The notes beneath the pieces were generated by a model. That model was not told where the DNA came from. It was given only the letters and a program-made list of their open reading frames with translations, and ran no database searches. Source: Corella eumyota (lineage: Eukaryota > Chordata > Ascidiacea > Phlebobranchia > Corellidae). From it: 64,000 bases of DNA. The translations under genes were made by a program, and so were the position numbers. Shown here piece after piece: positions 47,901-64,000 of the stretch. The stretch lies in assembly GCA_963082875.1 (NCBI GenBank), contig OY720101.1:4960001-5024000 (forward strand), read 5' to 3'. Each line of letters begins with the position of its first letter. The stretch's first letter is position 1.

Positions 47901-50900
47901 TTCTTCTCCCTCCTCCTCTTCTTCTTTTCCTCCAACAAGATCGTTCCCGTACACCAATCTTCGCAGGTTTGTTGACGATGCCTGTCTCTGTAAAACAAAA
48001 ATCATTTTATTATTTTAAATAACATAAATCAAATTTTTTTTTAATAAAATTAACATTAAGTTGAAGAAAATATATAAAAAAGTTATGTTTTGTGTCGCTA
48101 ATTTTTTTAATTTTTAACAAAAATTAAGCAACTCACCTCAATAAAAGATTTGTGAGCCTTTTGTTTAAGGTCAACTTTCCAAGTTAGTGAAGAATCTTCT
48201 TTGGTATCTAAAAATAAATTAAACCATTTTTTACACACATTTCAACTAGGTTTTTGTAAATAAAAACAAACAAAAAATGATTTTATTTTACTTTTTCTAG
48301 TTGTATCAGGATTGTTTTTTGTTTGAATCTCCTCCATTTCCGAATCTTCTGCTGACTCGTCCTCATCATCTGCTGACTCATCTTCACCACTACTTGCCGA
48401 CTCATTTTCTTCTTCTGACTCGGCAATATCTTCTAGTATGTTACTGGTATCTCTTGACTCGTCTTCTTCATCTGATGACTCATCACTATTATCTGATGAC
48501 TCAGCATCAATCTCTTTTTTTAATTGACCTTTGGCATCAGAGTAAAGTTCGTCATCACTTGAACTTTCATCACTAGAGGGCTGAGTGGTTTTGGTTTCCA
48601 TGGTAACATCTTGGTCTTGGTCTTCCATTGAAATATCAGAGTCTTCAAAAAATTAACAAAAATTGTTTACATTTTATATATATTAAACTCAACAAAAATT
48701 AATAAAAAAAGTAGTTACTGAGAAAAAAGTTTTTACCTTCATCACTGTCATCTTCTACTCCACTGTCATCTGCTTTAGTGACATCATTATCAGAATCGAC
48801 GACATCGTCATTAAAGTTAGTGACATCATCAGTAAACACAGCTCTTCTTCTGATCCTACCATCGGAAGAGATGACTTTTTTCTCTTCTGGCATCTTAATG
48901 TCAATCAACCTAAAAATATAAAATTAATAAATGTAAAAAGAAAATTGAAAATTTAAGTATTAAAAAAAAATTAACGTGATTTATTAAATGAACATATGGG
49001 TATAATTTTTTTGCTAAATTATTAAACTTTTTACTTTTCAGCATCCTTGTTGCTGATTGGTTGATTTCCCTTGAACAAAGTGAGATTACTTTCAGCTAAT
49101 TTTAGGTCGATTGTTTTGTTGGAATCCACCATTGATGTTACAAGCATCTCATCTTCATCCTAAAATTATTTAAAAAAACTTTTCAACAGATTTTAAAATT
49201 CAGATTTTAGTAGAAATTATTTGTTAAAAGAAAACCAATAATTTAACTAAAAAATTACATAATAGAAAATAAATTTAAAAAGATATTTATTCACTTCTTC
49301 AACATTTTTCTTCTCGGCTCCTTCTTCTACATCAATATAAACCGCATCCTTGTCGTACACGATTCCTCCGACGCCTGACATTGGAGCATAAATCATTCTC
49401 TCTCGGACATCAAGTGATCTTGATTTAAAAGATTAGATTTTTAACAAGTTTTAATCATTTTGGCAAGACTGAATTCCATTTTTTATTTTGGTACGAGTTC
49501 ACATTATAGGTCTAATTTTTAAATTTGATAATTTTAAAACAAATATGAAAAGTTAAATCTAAGGTTTACCTTCTTTTTTTATTATCACCTCTCTCAGGTA
49601 ATGGACATGGGTCGGGAATAAGTGAAATGTCATGAAGGTAAAAATCACCACAACCTTAAAAATTAAACATGGTAGATTCCATTAAAAAAGCTTATTAATT
49701 TACAAATATACATAAAATAAACTACATTTTAATTGTAAATGATAAACAATAGAAAATAAAGCAACACTTCCAATAACAGAAGTACCAATAACAGAAAGAA
49801 TTGTTTCCTAAAATAAATATATACCCTTAAAAATTTATGATAGAACTAAGTTTACAGTTTACCAGGAATATGAACAGTGGTGTCTTGTTTAAGATGTGTT
49901 CCTCTAACATATCCATAAATTGAAACATTTCTGTCTGTTGTCGGTTCAATTCTCAACTTTTCTGGGTCAGTTATATCTTCCATTCTATTAAAAAAAAAAT
50001 TATTTGTTGTCAAAAAAGCCTAAAAGTAAACATTTAAAAGAGATACAAAAAATACAGAAAAAAGGTTAACTATCATGTAAATAAACTATATACAATTAAA
50101 TATATTAAAAAACTGTTATATTTAAAACGCCATAATTTTAAAATGTTGGTTATACACAACCCTACCTATCAGCAACCACATATGAATGTGATGTCCTCCA
50201 TACTAAAGGTCTAAACTTCATAACACTCACAAATCTACATAAGTTTCTTATTTCCGTTCTTTGATATTCACCAAACACCATCCCACTTAGGTAGAACAAC
50301 TTTGCCCCCTAAAATATAAACAAAAGTATTACCACCTTAAAGCAATGCATTTATTAGTTTTTAAATAAAAAAAATAATGGGCTTAGCTTTATTAAACAAC
50401 TACAACATATAACTTTTCATCCAATATATTTACATAAGTTTGTACATACTTGGTATAATTCTGTCCAGAACCTATGTTTTAATGCCTTTTTTGTTTTCTT
50501 TAAAACTTTTGGTTGCTTAAAAGTATCCAGATGGGTTAAAATTCCCATCACTTTAGGAAAACCGTGAACCTAAAAGTATAGAAAAAAAAACATAGTTTGG
50601 TATTTACAAAGCAGATAATGATGACTTATTAAAAAAAAATTTAATTAATAAATGGGTAAGATAATAAATCTTACTTGACAAATGTTTAAAAATTCAAATG
50701 TCTCCATTTCAAATCCAAAACTAGCATCAATCAAAAGCAGTATCTAAAAAAATGAATTAGTTTATTTTTTAATCTTTTTAAATTATTGACTGTTTTGGTT
50801 TAACATTACTCTTCAATATTTAAAATTTTACGCAACAAATGGTTTTACCAAGTCAGCAACTTTAGCAATGTCAATCATTGAAGTAAGATCATTATTACAT

Positions 50901-52254
50901 TCAATAATTGTTAATCTTCGACTTTTACCAGACACAAGCGTCACTGGTCCCTACATAAAAATATGAAGAAAATTAACATCTTTAATATAAAAAGAACATA
51001 TATATATAGTTTTATTTTTGGATCACGTTAACTGTCCGTACCTCAACAAAAAAAAGTTACGTTTTCAAAACCAGTGAATTCAGGAGTTGCGTAATATTTA
51101 CGAGATAGCTCTCTCGCAATGTAGCCTATGCCAATAAATAATAAACAATAAATAATAAACATTAGCTATAAATTACTACATTTTAGTGTAATATAACTTA
51201 ATTAAACTGTAATATAGTTTAATTAAACAGTTATAAGTTTGATTATGTCCCAAATTAGGCAGTACGCTTGTTGATTAACAATAGTCGTCAGACAAGACCT
51301 ATTGTTTTAAGTTTGCGACTTTACTGAACACCGCTGGTTGTTTTGCAGACATCATCTTAGTCTTTAAATATATATACCCTTACCCCAACCCCATCTAAGT
51401 TTGTTGTTAGAGAGAACCACACAAAACGAAAAAGGCGTTGCGTAGGAGAGTTTTGTACAAGCTACGAGTAAATTTGGGAGGTACGTAGTGTTTATCAGTT
51501 TTGTGTGGGTACGGACAGTTAACGTGAACCTTATTTTTTATTGGGTTTTAAAAAACCACATTCTAACTATTATTGATTTCTGAATATTGTGATTTAAAAG
51601 CAGTTCTTTCTGTCAACCTTAAACCTTATTCAAAACCAGGTAATAGTCACTACTCTGCACTCTAAGTCAACAAAACATCTAATTAGGCACATAAATATAT
51701 AAGGTACATTATCATCAAATGTAAAAGTAGCCTTTAAACATCAAAAAATGCATATATGTAAAGAAGTTCAACTCTGAAAAACATTCAAAAATATTAAACA
51801 ACCTTTATGTTGGAGATTTTCTCTCTTGTATAGTTTTTAATAATACATTGCATCAGAGTTGTTTTTCCAACTTTGGGAGGACCAACAATTGCCACAACAA
51901 CAGGAGGAGGAACTACAGGAGTTCGATCAACAACTGGGATGTGGTGCTTTTTTGACTTCACATCTTGGGCTCTGAAAATAAACAAATTTTGATTGAGATT
52001 AAATTTGTAATTTGTACCAGGCTGCCGGGGTTTGTACTAAATTCTCACTTATAAATATTTTTTTTAAATATAGAATTTTATGTTACATTTTACCTTCTGA
52101 ATGCCTTGTTAAACTTGTTGGCACTTTGGATTGCGAAAGCTTTCGGGTTTCGCAACTTAGTGTCAGCATCTTGCTTTTTTGCTTTTCTTTTCTCGACTTT
52201 TCTACCTGCATGTCTAGTTCTGTGTGGCTTTGCAGTCTGTTCTGTATTCTCCAT
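44994..52254 (-). CDS. BMS1: Ribosome biogenesis GTPase BMS1
   Basis: Twenty-five exons, from the ATG at 52254 to the stop at 44994, totalling about 1222 residues (human 1282) with consistent phase. First exons: 52254-52094, 51971-51803, 50950-50849, 50743-50675, 50569-50450. The order fits BMS1: [13 protein letters not shown]-loop [65 protein letters not shown], a long acidic Ser/Asp/Glu region (exons 48909-48292), [17 protein letters not shown], then the C-terminal block ([62 protein letters not shown]) and a Lys-rich tail. BMS1 works with RCL1 in early 18S pre-rRNA processing in the nucleolus. Intron 2 carries an inserted element. Confidence 0.96.
51020..51530. mobile_element. Non-autonomous DNA transposon with 8-bp target duplication
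   Basis: 511 bp in BMS1 intron 2. Terminal inverted repeats of about 23 bp differ at one position: the left starts GGATCACGTTAACTGTCCG and the right, reverse complemented, starts GGTTCACGTTAACTGTCCG. Perfect duplications TTATTTTT flank it at 51012-51019 and 51531-51538. No transposase frame, so a MITE. An 8-bp duplication with GG ends fits Merlin-like or hAT-like elements; I cannot decide which. Confidence 0.88.
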
Positions 52255-52925
52255 AGCAATATATTTTAATTGGGTACGAATTATACCGCATATATAACCT
52301 AATAAGCTTAAGTTTTATCAAATTAGTAGTTTTTTTCCAAACGTCAACAAAAACTACACGTGCTTTCTAACGCGGGTCACTCAAGCGAAAAGTCAATCAA
52401 AATTTTATCAAATTTATTTATCCTCAATAAAAAAATTAACATTTTCATGACATTAACATGAGAGAATTTTGTTAGAAGATCCAGTTTCTAGATTTTTAGT
52501 TTTTTAAAATAATGTGGGTTATAACATACGATTATTAGTCAATCGATTGGTTTTTGGCTAGGCAAGACCCTAAGATCGTTGACGGCGCCTTTAACCGCGC
52601 TGCAATAGCGAACGCATAGATTTCAACCTCCAAGACCTAAAACCTTAGGGCCTAGTATTGTAAGCTCTACAACATCCAATTGCATCTATTTATATGAAAA
52701 AAAGGTTGATTTAACATTGAGCAAAAACAACACACATTTAGTATTCGGTTTTTATACAATTTTATTCATGTTCATTATGTTTAAAAAGCATTGTACAAAG
52801 GCATTAATATACATTAAGAGCTATTTACAATACAGTGATATAGGTGAGATGGAAGAAAAAGGTTGGCATAAAAGTGCTAAGGCTAAAAACTAAGAGATAA
52901 ATAAGTGCAGTTTTTGCATAACTTG
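52255..52925. other. Gap between BMS1 start and FAM81 end
   Basis: AT-rich region with the BMS1 promoter presumably near 52255-52500 and the FAM81 3' end near 52750-52925. Nothing else recognised. Confidence 0.45.
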
Positions 52926-55893
52926 TTAAATAAGAACGACCATTTTTTTCACGTTGTTAACATCCCTGGATAGGTCGTCCCGAACCAGTTTAATTTTTGC
53001 GTTGATTATTCGGTTTGTTGTGTCGATAATTTCTTTCACAGAATCAAACCCGTCTCGATATTCCTGTTTCAATCTGGCTAATTCTGACTCAATGTGCAAA
53101 CTCATTTGATCCAGGCGATTTTTGACGTCATTTCGTTTTAAATTTTCGGCGACGTCCTCGCGACATTTACGACATTCCTCGTGGCATTCGTCGACTGATC
53201 GCTGTAGAGATTCGATTCTTTCCATGACTTTGTTCTCAAAACTTTCCTAAAAAAAGGTATTGTAAGGTAATGGTCTTCGTTTAACATGCATTACTTGCTA
53301 TAAATTTTTGCGATTACTTTTTTAATAAAAAATACATTATATCATTAAGAAACAAATTGTTATATATATATTTTTAGGTCAAATCTCTGGAATATTATAC
53401 AACTGTTTTACCTGTTTTTGTTGGCTTATATTCGAGTTAAGTTCAACGATCTGCATAAGTTGTTGCTCAATTCTAAGCCTCTCTGTCTCCCCCCAGCGTT
53501 TGTTACTTTCGATCGTTAATCTTAAATCTTCAACCATTCTCTGTGAATTGAAGAAGACAAAAAAAAATTAAAAAGGGAATTAAAATAAATTCAAAAAAGA
53601 ATTTAATACAACCACAAGCACTGATATAATTAATAAATTAGCAAAAAAAGTTGTAAAAAAATATAATGTAAAATAAATATTAAAATTTTTAAACCTTAAT
53701 GCGAAAGTCGATGGTTTCAAGTTGTTTAGAACTTGTTCCTTGCATGGATTCAATTCTGTTTTCCTGTGAACTTAACAGGTAATCAATCCTCTTTGTCAAC
53801 TCAGAAACCTGAAATAATAAAAATTCCACATAAATAAATTAAACGTCACATGTAATATAAAAAAAAATTATCAAAAATTATGCTATATTCATTTAAGTTT
53901 TAATACAAAATAAATAATATTAGTTTTTAATGTCATACGCTAAAATAACTAAAATTTGGCATAAAAACAACATAGAAAAAAATCAATTAATAACAATTCA
54001 CTCTGTTTTGTGACTGGTTAATAAAAATAGGCTTTAAATAAAACTTTTTGCTCTTCACAATAAACTCGAGAGTACTCAAGTAAAACCAGTACCTCATTTT
54101 CCAGTTTATTGGCTTTTGTTTTGTTACTCTCAGCTATTTGCTTCAAACGTTCGTTTTCAATTTGAACATTGCTTGAAGCTGATCTCATGTCTTGAGCTAG
54201 TCTTGCTATTGATGTATCACATCTAAATAAATAAAAAATATAAATATTCAACGCAAGAATATAAGAAAACAGTAAAAACTTAAAAACACAAAATAAAGCA
54301 AAAACTATACAGACAAAAAATAAAATAATGATAGAAAAAGGTTTATATAAACTTTATTTTTGATGGTTTTAACAATTTTCTACCCTAATACATGAACATT
54401 ATATATATTAGTATTTAAATAGTCATTTTATTAAAAATGTTAAAAAAAATGGAAAAAAATTTAAATCATTTTTACCTTACCACCCTTCCCCTTAAATCAG
54501 CAACTCCTGATTGAGCAAGATGTTCAACATTTTTACTCTGGAAGTTTGCATTTTGAAAATGAGAGTCTCTCATTGACATCTTTAAACAATAATAACATAA
54601 ATTTGAAACTAAGTGAGTACCAAATTTATAAAAAAAGAGTAACACAATAAAATAGATAGAAAAAATTGCATTTAAAAGCTAAAAATGCTAAAAATTCATG
54701 AAAATTGTAAAATCAAAAATTTGAATACTTTTCCATAAAATTAGACAAAAATTGATAAACATTAGTAAACTAACCTCATATTTAACAGCTTCTATATCCC
54801 TGCTTAACCTTTTTACAGTATTGGTTATAGTTTTAATGTGTTCGTGCCATAATTGCTGCAATGCTCCATCCATACTTGAAGGTCTCACGTTATCAACCAA
54901 TTTATCTTTTAACTAAAAAACAAATAAATAAATTTTAAACAAAAGTTTTTTTTGAACGAAATAAAAAGTAAAGCAATACTGAAAGAAAACAAGATTAAAG
55001 TAGAATCCTTTGCAAATTCTTGAAAATAATTAACTTTTTCATACTTTGTGTATGTTTTTGTGATGACTGCTACTCAAAAATACAACACAAGTCTTCATAA
55101 ACAAAATAGGCAAAATACTAAACAATTTTTTTTTTAAATTGTTATAAATTTGTTACCAAAAAATTAATTTCATCGAGTCAAAATTAATTTTTGTGTACAT
55201 ACCAACCTCATAAGCTTTTTCAATTAGTGCTCTGGTCGTTTTTTCTTGTTCAAAAACTCTTTCTTCTAGGTTAGATATTTTTCCTTGACGTTTTGGTACT
55301 CTAAACATTTCATCATATTATTTGAAAGTCCTTTAAATTATAATAATTTACCACATAATTTATGCTTTTAAAGAGACAACATTAAGCTCTAGTAAAAGTT
55401 TAAAATCTATGGTTTTAATATTTAGCAGCAACTTAATAAATTGTGTTAGAATTTTTAACAAATTATAGGGTAGTACTAAAATACGGGAAGTTGCGGGGTG
55501 CGGGAAATACCGAAGCCATATGTAAACGTTAACAAAGGAACGCTGAATGCGGAAAAGGACGGACTTTTTATACCCTTCCCTAATTTTCCCTTGTGCTTTA
55601 TATTCAATTTCGCATCATTTCTTGACCTTTAAAGTCAATCCCGCATCACCCCTTAGCCCTTTAGATAAAAACAGCAATCATCCCGCAGAAAAGTACAAAA
55701 ATTCCGTTCCGTCCTGCATTCCGCAAATTTTTGTTAATGTTTACATACGGTCCCGCACTATCCCGCATCCCGTACTTTAGTATTGTCCCAAATTATATGA
55801 TAATGAAATAGTTAACATTTATTTTTAAATTTAAATTATTTACCTTTGCACAATGTAATCAGATTCTTTATATCTTTGATTTTCCTCACCCAT
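52926..55893 (-). CDS. FAM81A: FAM81-family coiled-coil protein
   Basis: Eight exons: 55893-55844, 55300-55207, 54912-54775, 54579-54476, 54222-54093, 53808-53695, 53540-53412, 53246-52926. Frame holds throughout; 359 residues (human FAM81A 368). Matching stretches: LWHEHIKTITNTVKRLSRDIE, split here as LWHEHIKTI and VKRLSRDIE, beside human [38 protein letters not shown] beside RCDASIARLS; and near the end AKIKLVRDDL. Almost the whole protein is predicted coiled coil by heptad pattern. A single gene cannot be split between the vertebrate A and B forms. Mammalian FAM81A has been linked to the postsynaptic density; the role here is unknown. An inserted element lies in intron 1. Confidence 0.87.
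55468..55789. mobile_element. Non-autonomous DNA transposon with 8-bp target duplication, second family
   Basis: 322 bp upstream of FAM81 exon 2, within intron 1. Ends are long imperfect inverted repeats (about 60 bp) starting GGGTAGTACTAAAATACGGG on the left and, reverse complemented, GGGACAATACTAAAGTACGG on the right. Perfect AAATTATA duplications flank it at 55460-55467 and 55790-55797. The inside is rich in CCCGC/GCGGG patches. No transposase. A 77-codon frame inside is not a gene. Confidence 0.88.
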
Positions 55894-57209
55894 TCTCTAA
55901 CCTAGAGGTTTAATCTAAATTAACATAAAAAATATTTGTTAAAATATTAGTAACTTCATAATGGTTCGCTTTAACGTTTGCTATTACGTACAAAAATACG
56001 TAACTTTTTACGTGAAGGACGTCGGCATTTGTTGTCTTGTTAAATGTAGCTGTTGCGCCAATAATTTTTTCATTTATTTATCCTCGATGTTTTAGATGAT
56101 TTTGACCATTCCATCTGCCGATTGTTATCAGCCCTACTACCGTCCATACGTGGCATTTTACTTGATGTTCATTAGTTTTTTTACTTCACTACGTAAACTT
56201 GTAGTCTAAATGTTTACTCATTTTTTTTAACAAAAGTTGTTGTTAAGCCTTTTAAGGGTATTTTTAACGACAGTTAATTATCATTGTAAAATTTAAGTTA
56301 GTATTTATGTGTTAAGGGCTCTCATAAATCCAAGTAGGCAAAACTTGTTTACGTAGATAAGCCAACATAACTTCTTATAAAAAGTAAAAAAACAAGTTAT
56401 TTTTGCTTTAACACTAACAATTTATTTATTCTACTCGTACGTAGTAAAATACATTGAGGTAAGACTAAGATGCCCTAGGGTCCTTTATTAATATTTAAGA
56501 AGTTTATTTAAATCTTAGTTGGTGTCTATAAAAATCGTATCCCAAAATAAAAACCATTAGAATAGATATTTATTTAGTCGCCGGCTGAAAAACTTTAAAA
56601 GAGAAATAACAAACAAGAAGGCCAGGTTTAGAAATTTTTAAAAATGATTCAATAGCGATAAGAGCCTACCATTTAAAAAATAAATTAAAAATCATTAGAA
56701 TTAAAAAAATTCAGGCTACAACGCGTGTTATTTATCAATCATTTGCGGTTTCCTTTTGCTATAAAAGTGGTTTGTACAATAAGCAGTTTAATTTGGCACA
56801 AAACGATTTTGTAGATGTTACCTTAGAAATACGACCTAAAATTACACAGAAAAATAACAACAAGAACTTTATATTAATCGTAGAATAATGCTATGTTGAT
56901 ATATAATATCAAATACCGTCATTAATAACACGAAGTTCGCTATAATTTATTACCTGTCTTATGTGCCCTTAATTATATACGTGATGTTGTGGTTTAAAAC
57001 ATGAAAACGCTGTTTTAAAACTAGATATATTTTGATTTTAAAAAGAAACAAAAGTTAAGAAATTTAAGTTAGAAAAAAATGTTTTAAAGGTAGGCCTATT
57101 CATAAGCAGATTTAAAAAAACTTGGCAAATACTACAAGAAAACTACAGAAAGATTTAAAGAAACTTACAAACCATTGGGTTTTTATTTTATTTTGTTCAA
57201 CCTGCCAGC
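55894..57209. other. Divergent region between FAM81 and the GPCR
   Basis: About 1.3 kb AT-rich gap between divergent genes. On the GPCR side a pyrimidine tract and CCAG at about 57208 abut the ATG, a likely splice or trans-splice acceptor. On the FAM81 side a CTCTAG precedes the start by about 10 nt. No other structure seen. Confidence 0.45.
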
Positions 57210-59001
57210 ATGATGAATTATGAAACCAACGTAACTAACTCAACCAATGTAACAAAGGTTTTCGTATTTCTACCATTTTGCGATTCCACACAACTAACAG
57301 ACTGCTCTGATATACCTGTTAAGAGTTGCAGCACTTGTAGCATACCTAATGCTGCTATATATATTACCTGTTGTTTTCTATTTGGTATGTTTATTATAGC
57401 TGGAAATTCAATAGTTATTTGGACTTCTGTAAACGAACACGCAAATATAAATAGAACAAATGCCTTTAAAACATCAATGGCGGTTGCTGACATTTTAACA
57501 GGTATGTTTTGGAAGTACCATATACTGTTGTGTTACCTAAAAGTTTAACCAGTATAAATTATATTCAAAGTAATATTATAACATATTAAAAAATTGAGAC
57601 ATAACCACTCTAGCAATGTACAGACAGTATATTCTAATTTATACATGTATAATTTTACAGGGCTTCAGCTTTTAATTATTGTTCCATACAACTTTTTTTG
57701 GACAATCCATGCGACCTTTGACGAAATACGTGAGGTTCAAAGCTCGTGGAAAGGTTCATTGCAGGCAAATGCTGCTGGAATATTTTATAACCTTGGATTC
57801 GTAGCTTCCCTTTACCATCTGGTTTACTTTGGGATATTTCGCATATATGCCATCCGATTTCCATTCAAATACAAGTCACAAAATCCCAATAAGTTTAACT
57901 TGGGATTGGTCTTGATTTGGATTTTAGCTTTGCTTGTATCAGCAACTCCACGTAAGTGTTATAAACCATTTATTTATTTATTTATTAAGTGAATCACCAT
58001 TAGCCCTTGCATTACCACAAGTTACCTGATGTCATTTTGCTATATTCTGTTTAGCTAGCTGAACTTTAGTTGATAGTGACCAAAATTTACAACTTAAACT
58101 AACCTTGTTTTAACAGTTCTGCTGTCAAATGAAATGCTTTTTTCCTATTATCCAACGCTCATGATATTTACTTTTCAACCAGTAGATTTTACTCATAACC
58201 TTACTGGGGCTATTGTATCAACTGTTGTGCTAACTGCTGCGCCTCTTGTTATAATGGTAATTGTTTTTTAAATATGATATAAATAATGGAAGGTTTATAG
58301 CTATTTTAAATTAATAAAAATACTTTTAGACTGTTATCACTATCGGAACTTACATTCTTGCCCGATTTAAAATGAAGAAAAGAAGAAATATAACCACGCG
58401 TACATGCCGGGTTAGAAATGTGGCTTACAAAAACGAAACATCAATGTTATGGACAGTTATTATAATGCAAACTGGGTTTACACTTACTATACGTAAGACA
58501 ATAGTCTAAGTTGATAAAAGCATGACAAGAAAACTTTAAAAGTATAATTAAAAATTAGATAAACATTTATACTCATTGCATGTTCAAGTTCTTTAATTGA
58601 TTTTGTCTTTTTAATGGTTGCATTTATCTTGTAGTTATTGTGTGCCCTGCACAAAACTAAACTAACAAAAACACTTTTTTTATAGTTCCACAATTGTTGT
58701 CTGTAATGATGTTTTATAAAAGTCATATGGAAGGCTTAAACGCCTCAACTGCTCTAGCAGTTTGCTTTTTTTTGACAATGTGTAACAGGTAATATGGGCT
58801 TCATTTTTAAATTAAAAGAGTGGTTGAATTTTTAACATTTCATTTTTCATATTATTTTACAGCGTCGTAAACGTATGGGTATATAGTGCTCGTGAAAAGT
58901 ATTTTAAAGCTTGTCTAATGTGTTTACTAAAATTCAAGCGACCTCCATCCGGGCGTTCTGTGCTTCTAAAAAGGCTAAGAGATGATGCTATTATACAATA
59001 A
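57210..59001 (+). CDS. Divergent rhodopsin-like (class A) GPCR, orphan
   Basis: Six exons: 57210-57501, 57661-57951, 58117-58256, 58330-58492, 58686-58788, 58863-59001. Frame holds; 375 residues. The N terminus has several N-x-S/T sites and a Cys-rich stretch. TM1 carries GNSIVIW, TM2 SMAVADIL with the sodium-site Asp, TM4 a Trp (IWILALL). At the end of TM3 the usual DRY position reads FRI (GIFRIYAIRFPF). TM6 lacks CWxP but has a Pro (TILPQ). TM7 has NVWVY where NPxxY is expected, so the Pro is missing, followed by a helix 8-like SAREKYFKACL. Probably a tunicate expansion receptor. Ligand unknown. Confidence 0.75.
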
Positions 59002-59477
59002 GACGAAACTGTTTTACTTTTGGGTAGTTTCTAGAAGTCGGGAATTAAAGAGAACACGCTTTTGCCTTATTTGGACCGACTTAAGCTTGCCAGCTTATTT
59101 TGTATAATTTTATATAAAATTGATTATTGGTTGATATTTACATATTTTAACTAGTTTCTTAATCGCTTTTTATATTGCACATTGTCAATGCATTTATATG
59201 TGTGTATTTATTACAAATGTTTTTTGAATATTTCTGTAATTTCATATACTAACAAAATACAATAAATACAAAATCCCCAATAACGATAGTGTATCGAAAA
59301 AAAGAAGCCAATAAATGTTTTCAAACGTTAATTTTTTTCAAAAGATGACATCAAAAAAATATGAATTCTCAAGGGAAAAAAATCGCAATCATTTTTTGAG
59401 TCAGAATTTTTTTCAAAGTAAAAAAATGAATTTTTTGAACTAAACTGAACTTTAAGCTTGTAATGCGTTCAAGAAAC
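59002..59477. other. 3' gap between convergent GPCR and PSMD2
   Basis: AT-rich 3' sequence with AATAAA-like motifs near 59260 (plus strand). No gene seen. Confidence 0.45.

Positions 59478-64000
<4,523 letters not shown>

Noticed and set aside
48301-48576. Plus-strand 91-codon frame rich in Leu/His/Tyr
   Set aside because: Antisense shadow of the acidic Ser/Asp/Glu repeat of BMS1.
51690-51715. Possible C/D snoRNA C box in BMS1 intron 2 (minus strand TTGATGATAA)
   Set aside because: First base does not fit RTGATGA and no CTGA D box or terminal stem follows on that strand.
55547-55780. 77-codon frame of Pro/Ser-rich composition
   Set aside because: Lies wholly within the 55468-55789 inverted-repeat element.

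Overview
The window looks like a tunicate nuclear genome, most like Ciona. It is AT-rich and gene-dense, has many short GT-AG introns, and its single-copy genes match chordate orthologues. tRNA-derived SINEs and short inverted-repeat elements sit in introns and gaps. Assignments come from recalled protein families; no search was run, and splice joins were read by eye from GT/AG sites and phase.

Layout. 41-320 (-): first exon of a DDX54-like RNA helicase. 1027-3626 (+): C16orf89 homologue with an apparent extra membrane anchor. 4265-5455 (+): CEP19. 5632-7517 (+): long acidic orphan ORF. 8083-11479 and 12800-14917 (-): two tandem caspase-like genes, each ending in a predicted C-terminal membrane segment; between them lies a truncated copy of the acidic gene's 3' end. 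16448-21324 (-): FRMD8. 21936-25342 (+): mitochondrial D-glutamate cyclase (DGLUCY), head-to-head with FRMD8. 26078-43277 (-): FRMD6/willin, 14 coding exons and very large introns. 44994-52254 (-): BMS1, 25 exons. 52926-55893 (-): FAM81. 57210-59001 (+): divergent class A GPCR. 59478-64000 (-): PSMD2/RPN1, running off the right edge.

Most genes are unrelated housekeeping or signalling genes: DDX54 and BMS1 in the nucleolus, PSMD2 in the proteasome, CEP19 at the centriole, FRMD6 and FRMD8 as cortical FERM scaffolds. The lineage-specific part is 5.6-15 kb. There a caspase-like gene and the tail of an antiparallel acidic gene were duplicated together. The caspase-like proteins keep the His and Cys of the active site but change the canonical Q of QACRG to E, lack the usual SWR loop, lack a recognisable CARD or DED, and gain a tail anchor. 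This is the best candidate for something undescribed.

Repeats: a tRNA-derived SINE family (four copies), a second SINE type, two short inverted-repeat elements with perfect 8-bp target duplications (introns of BMS1 and FAM81), two other inverted-repeat elements and a dispersed 166-bp repeat. I saw no CRISPR array, rRNA gene, convincing functional tRNA gene or retrovirus-like element.
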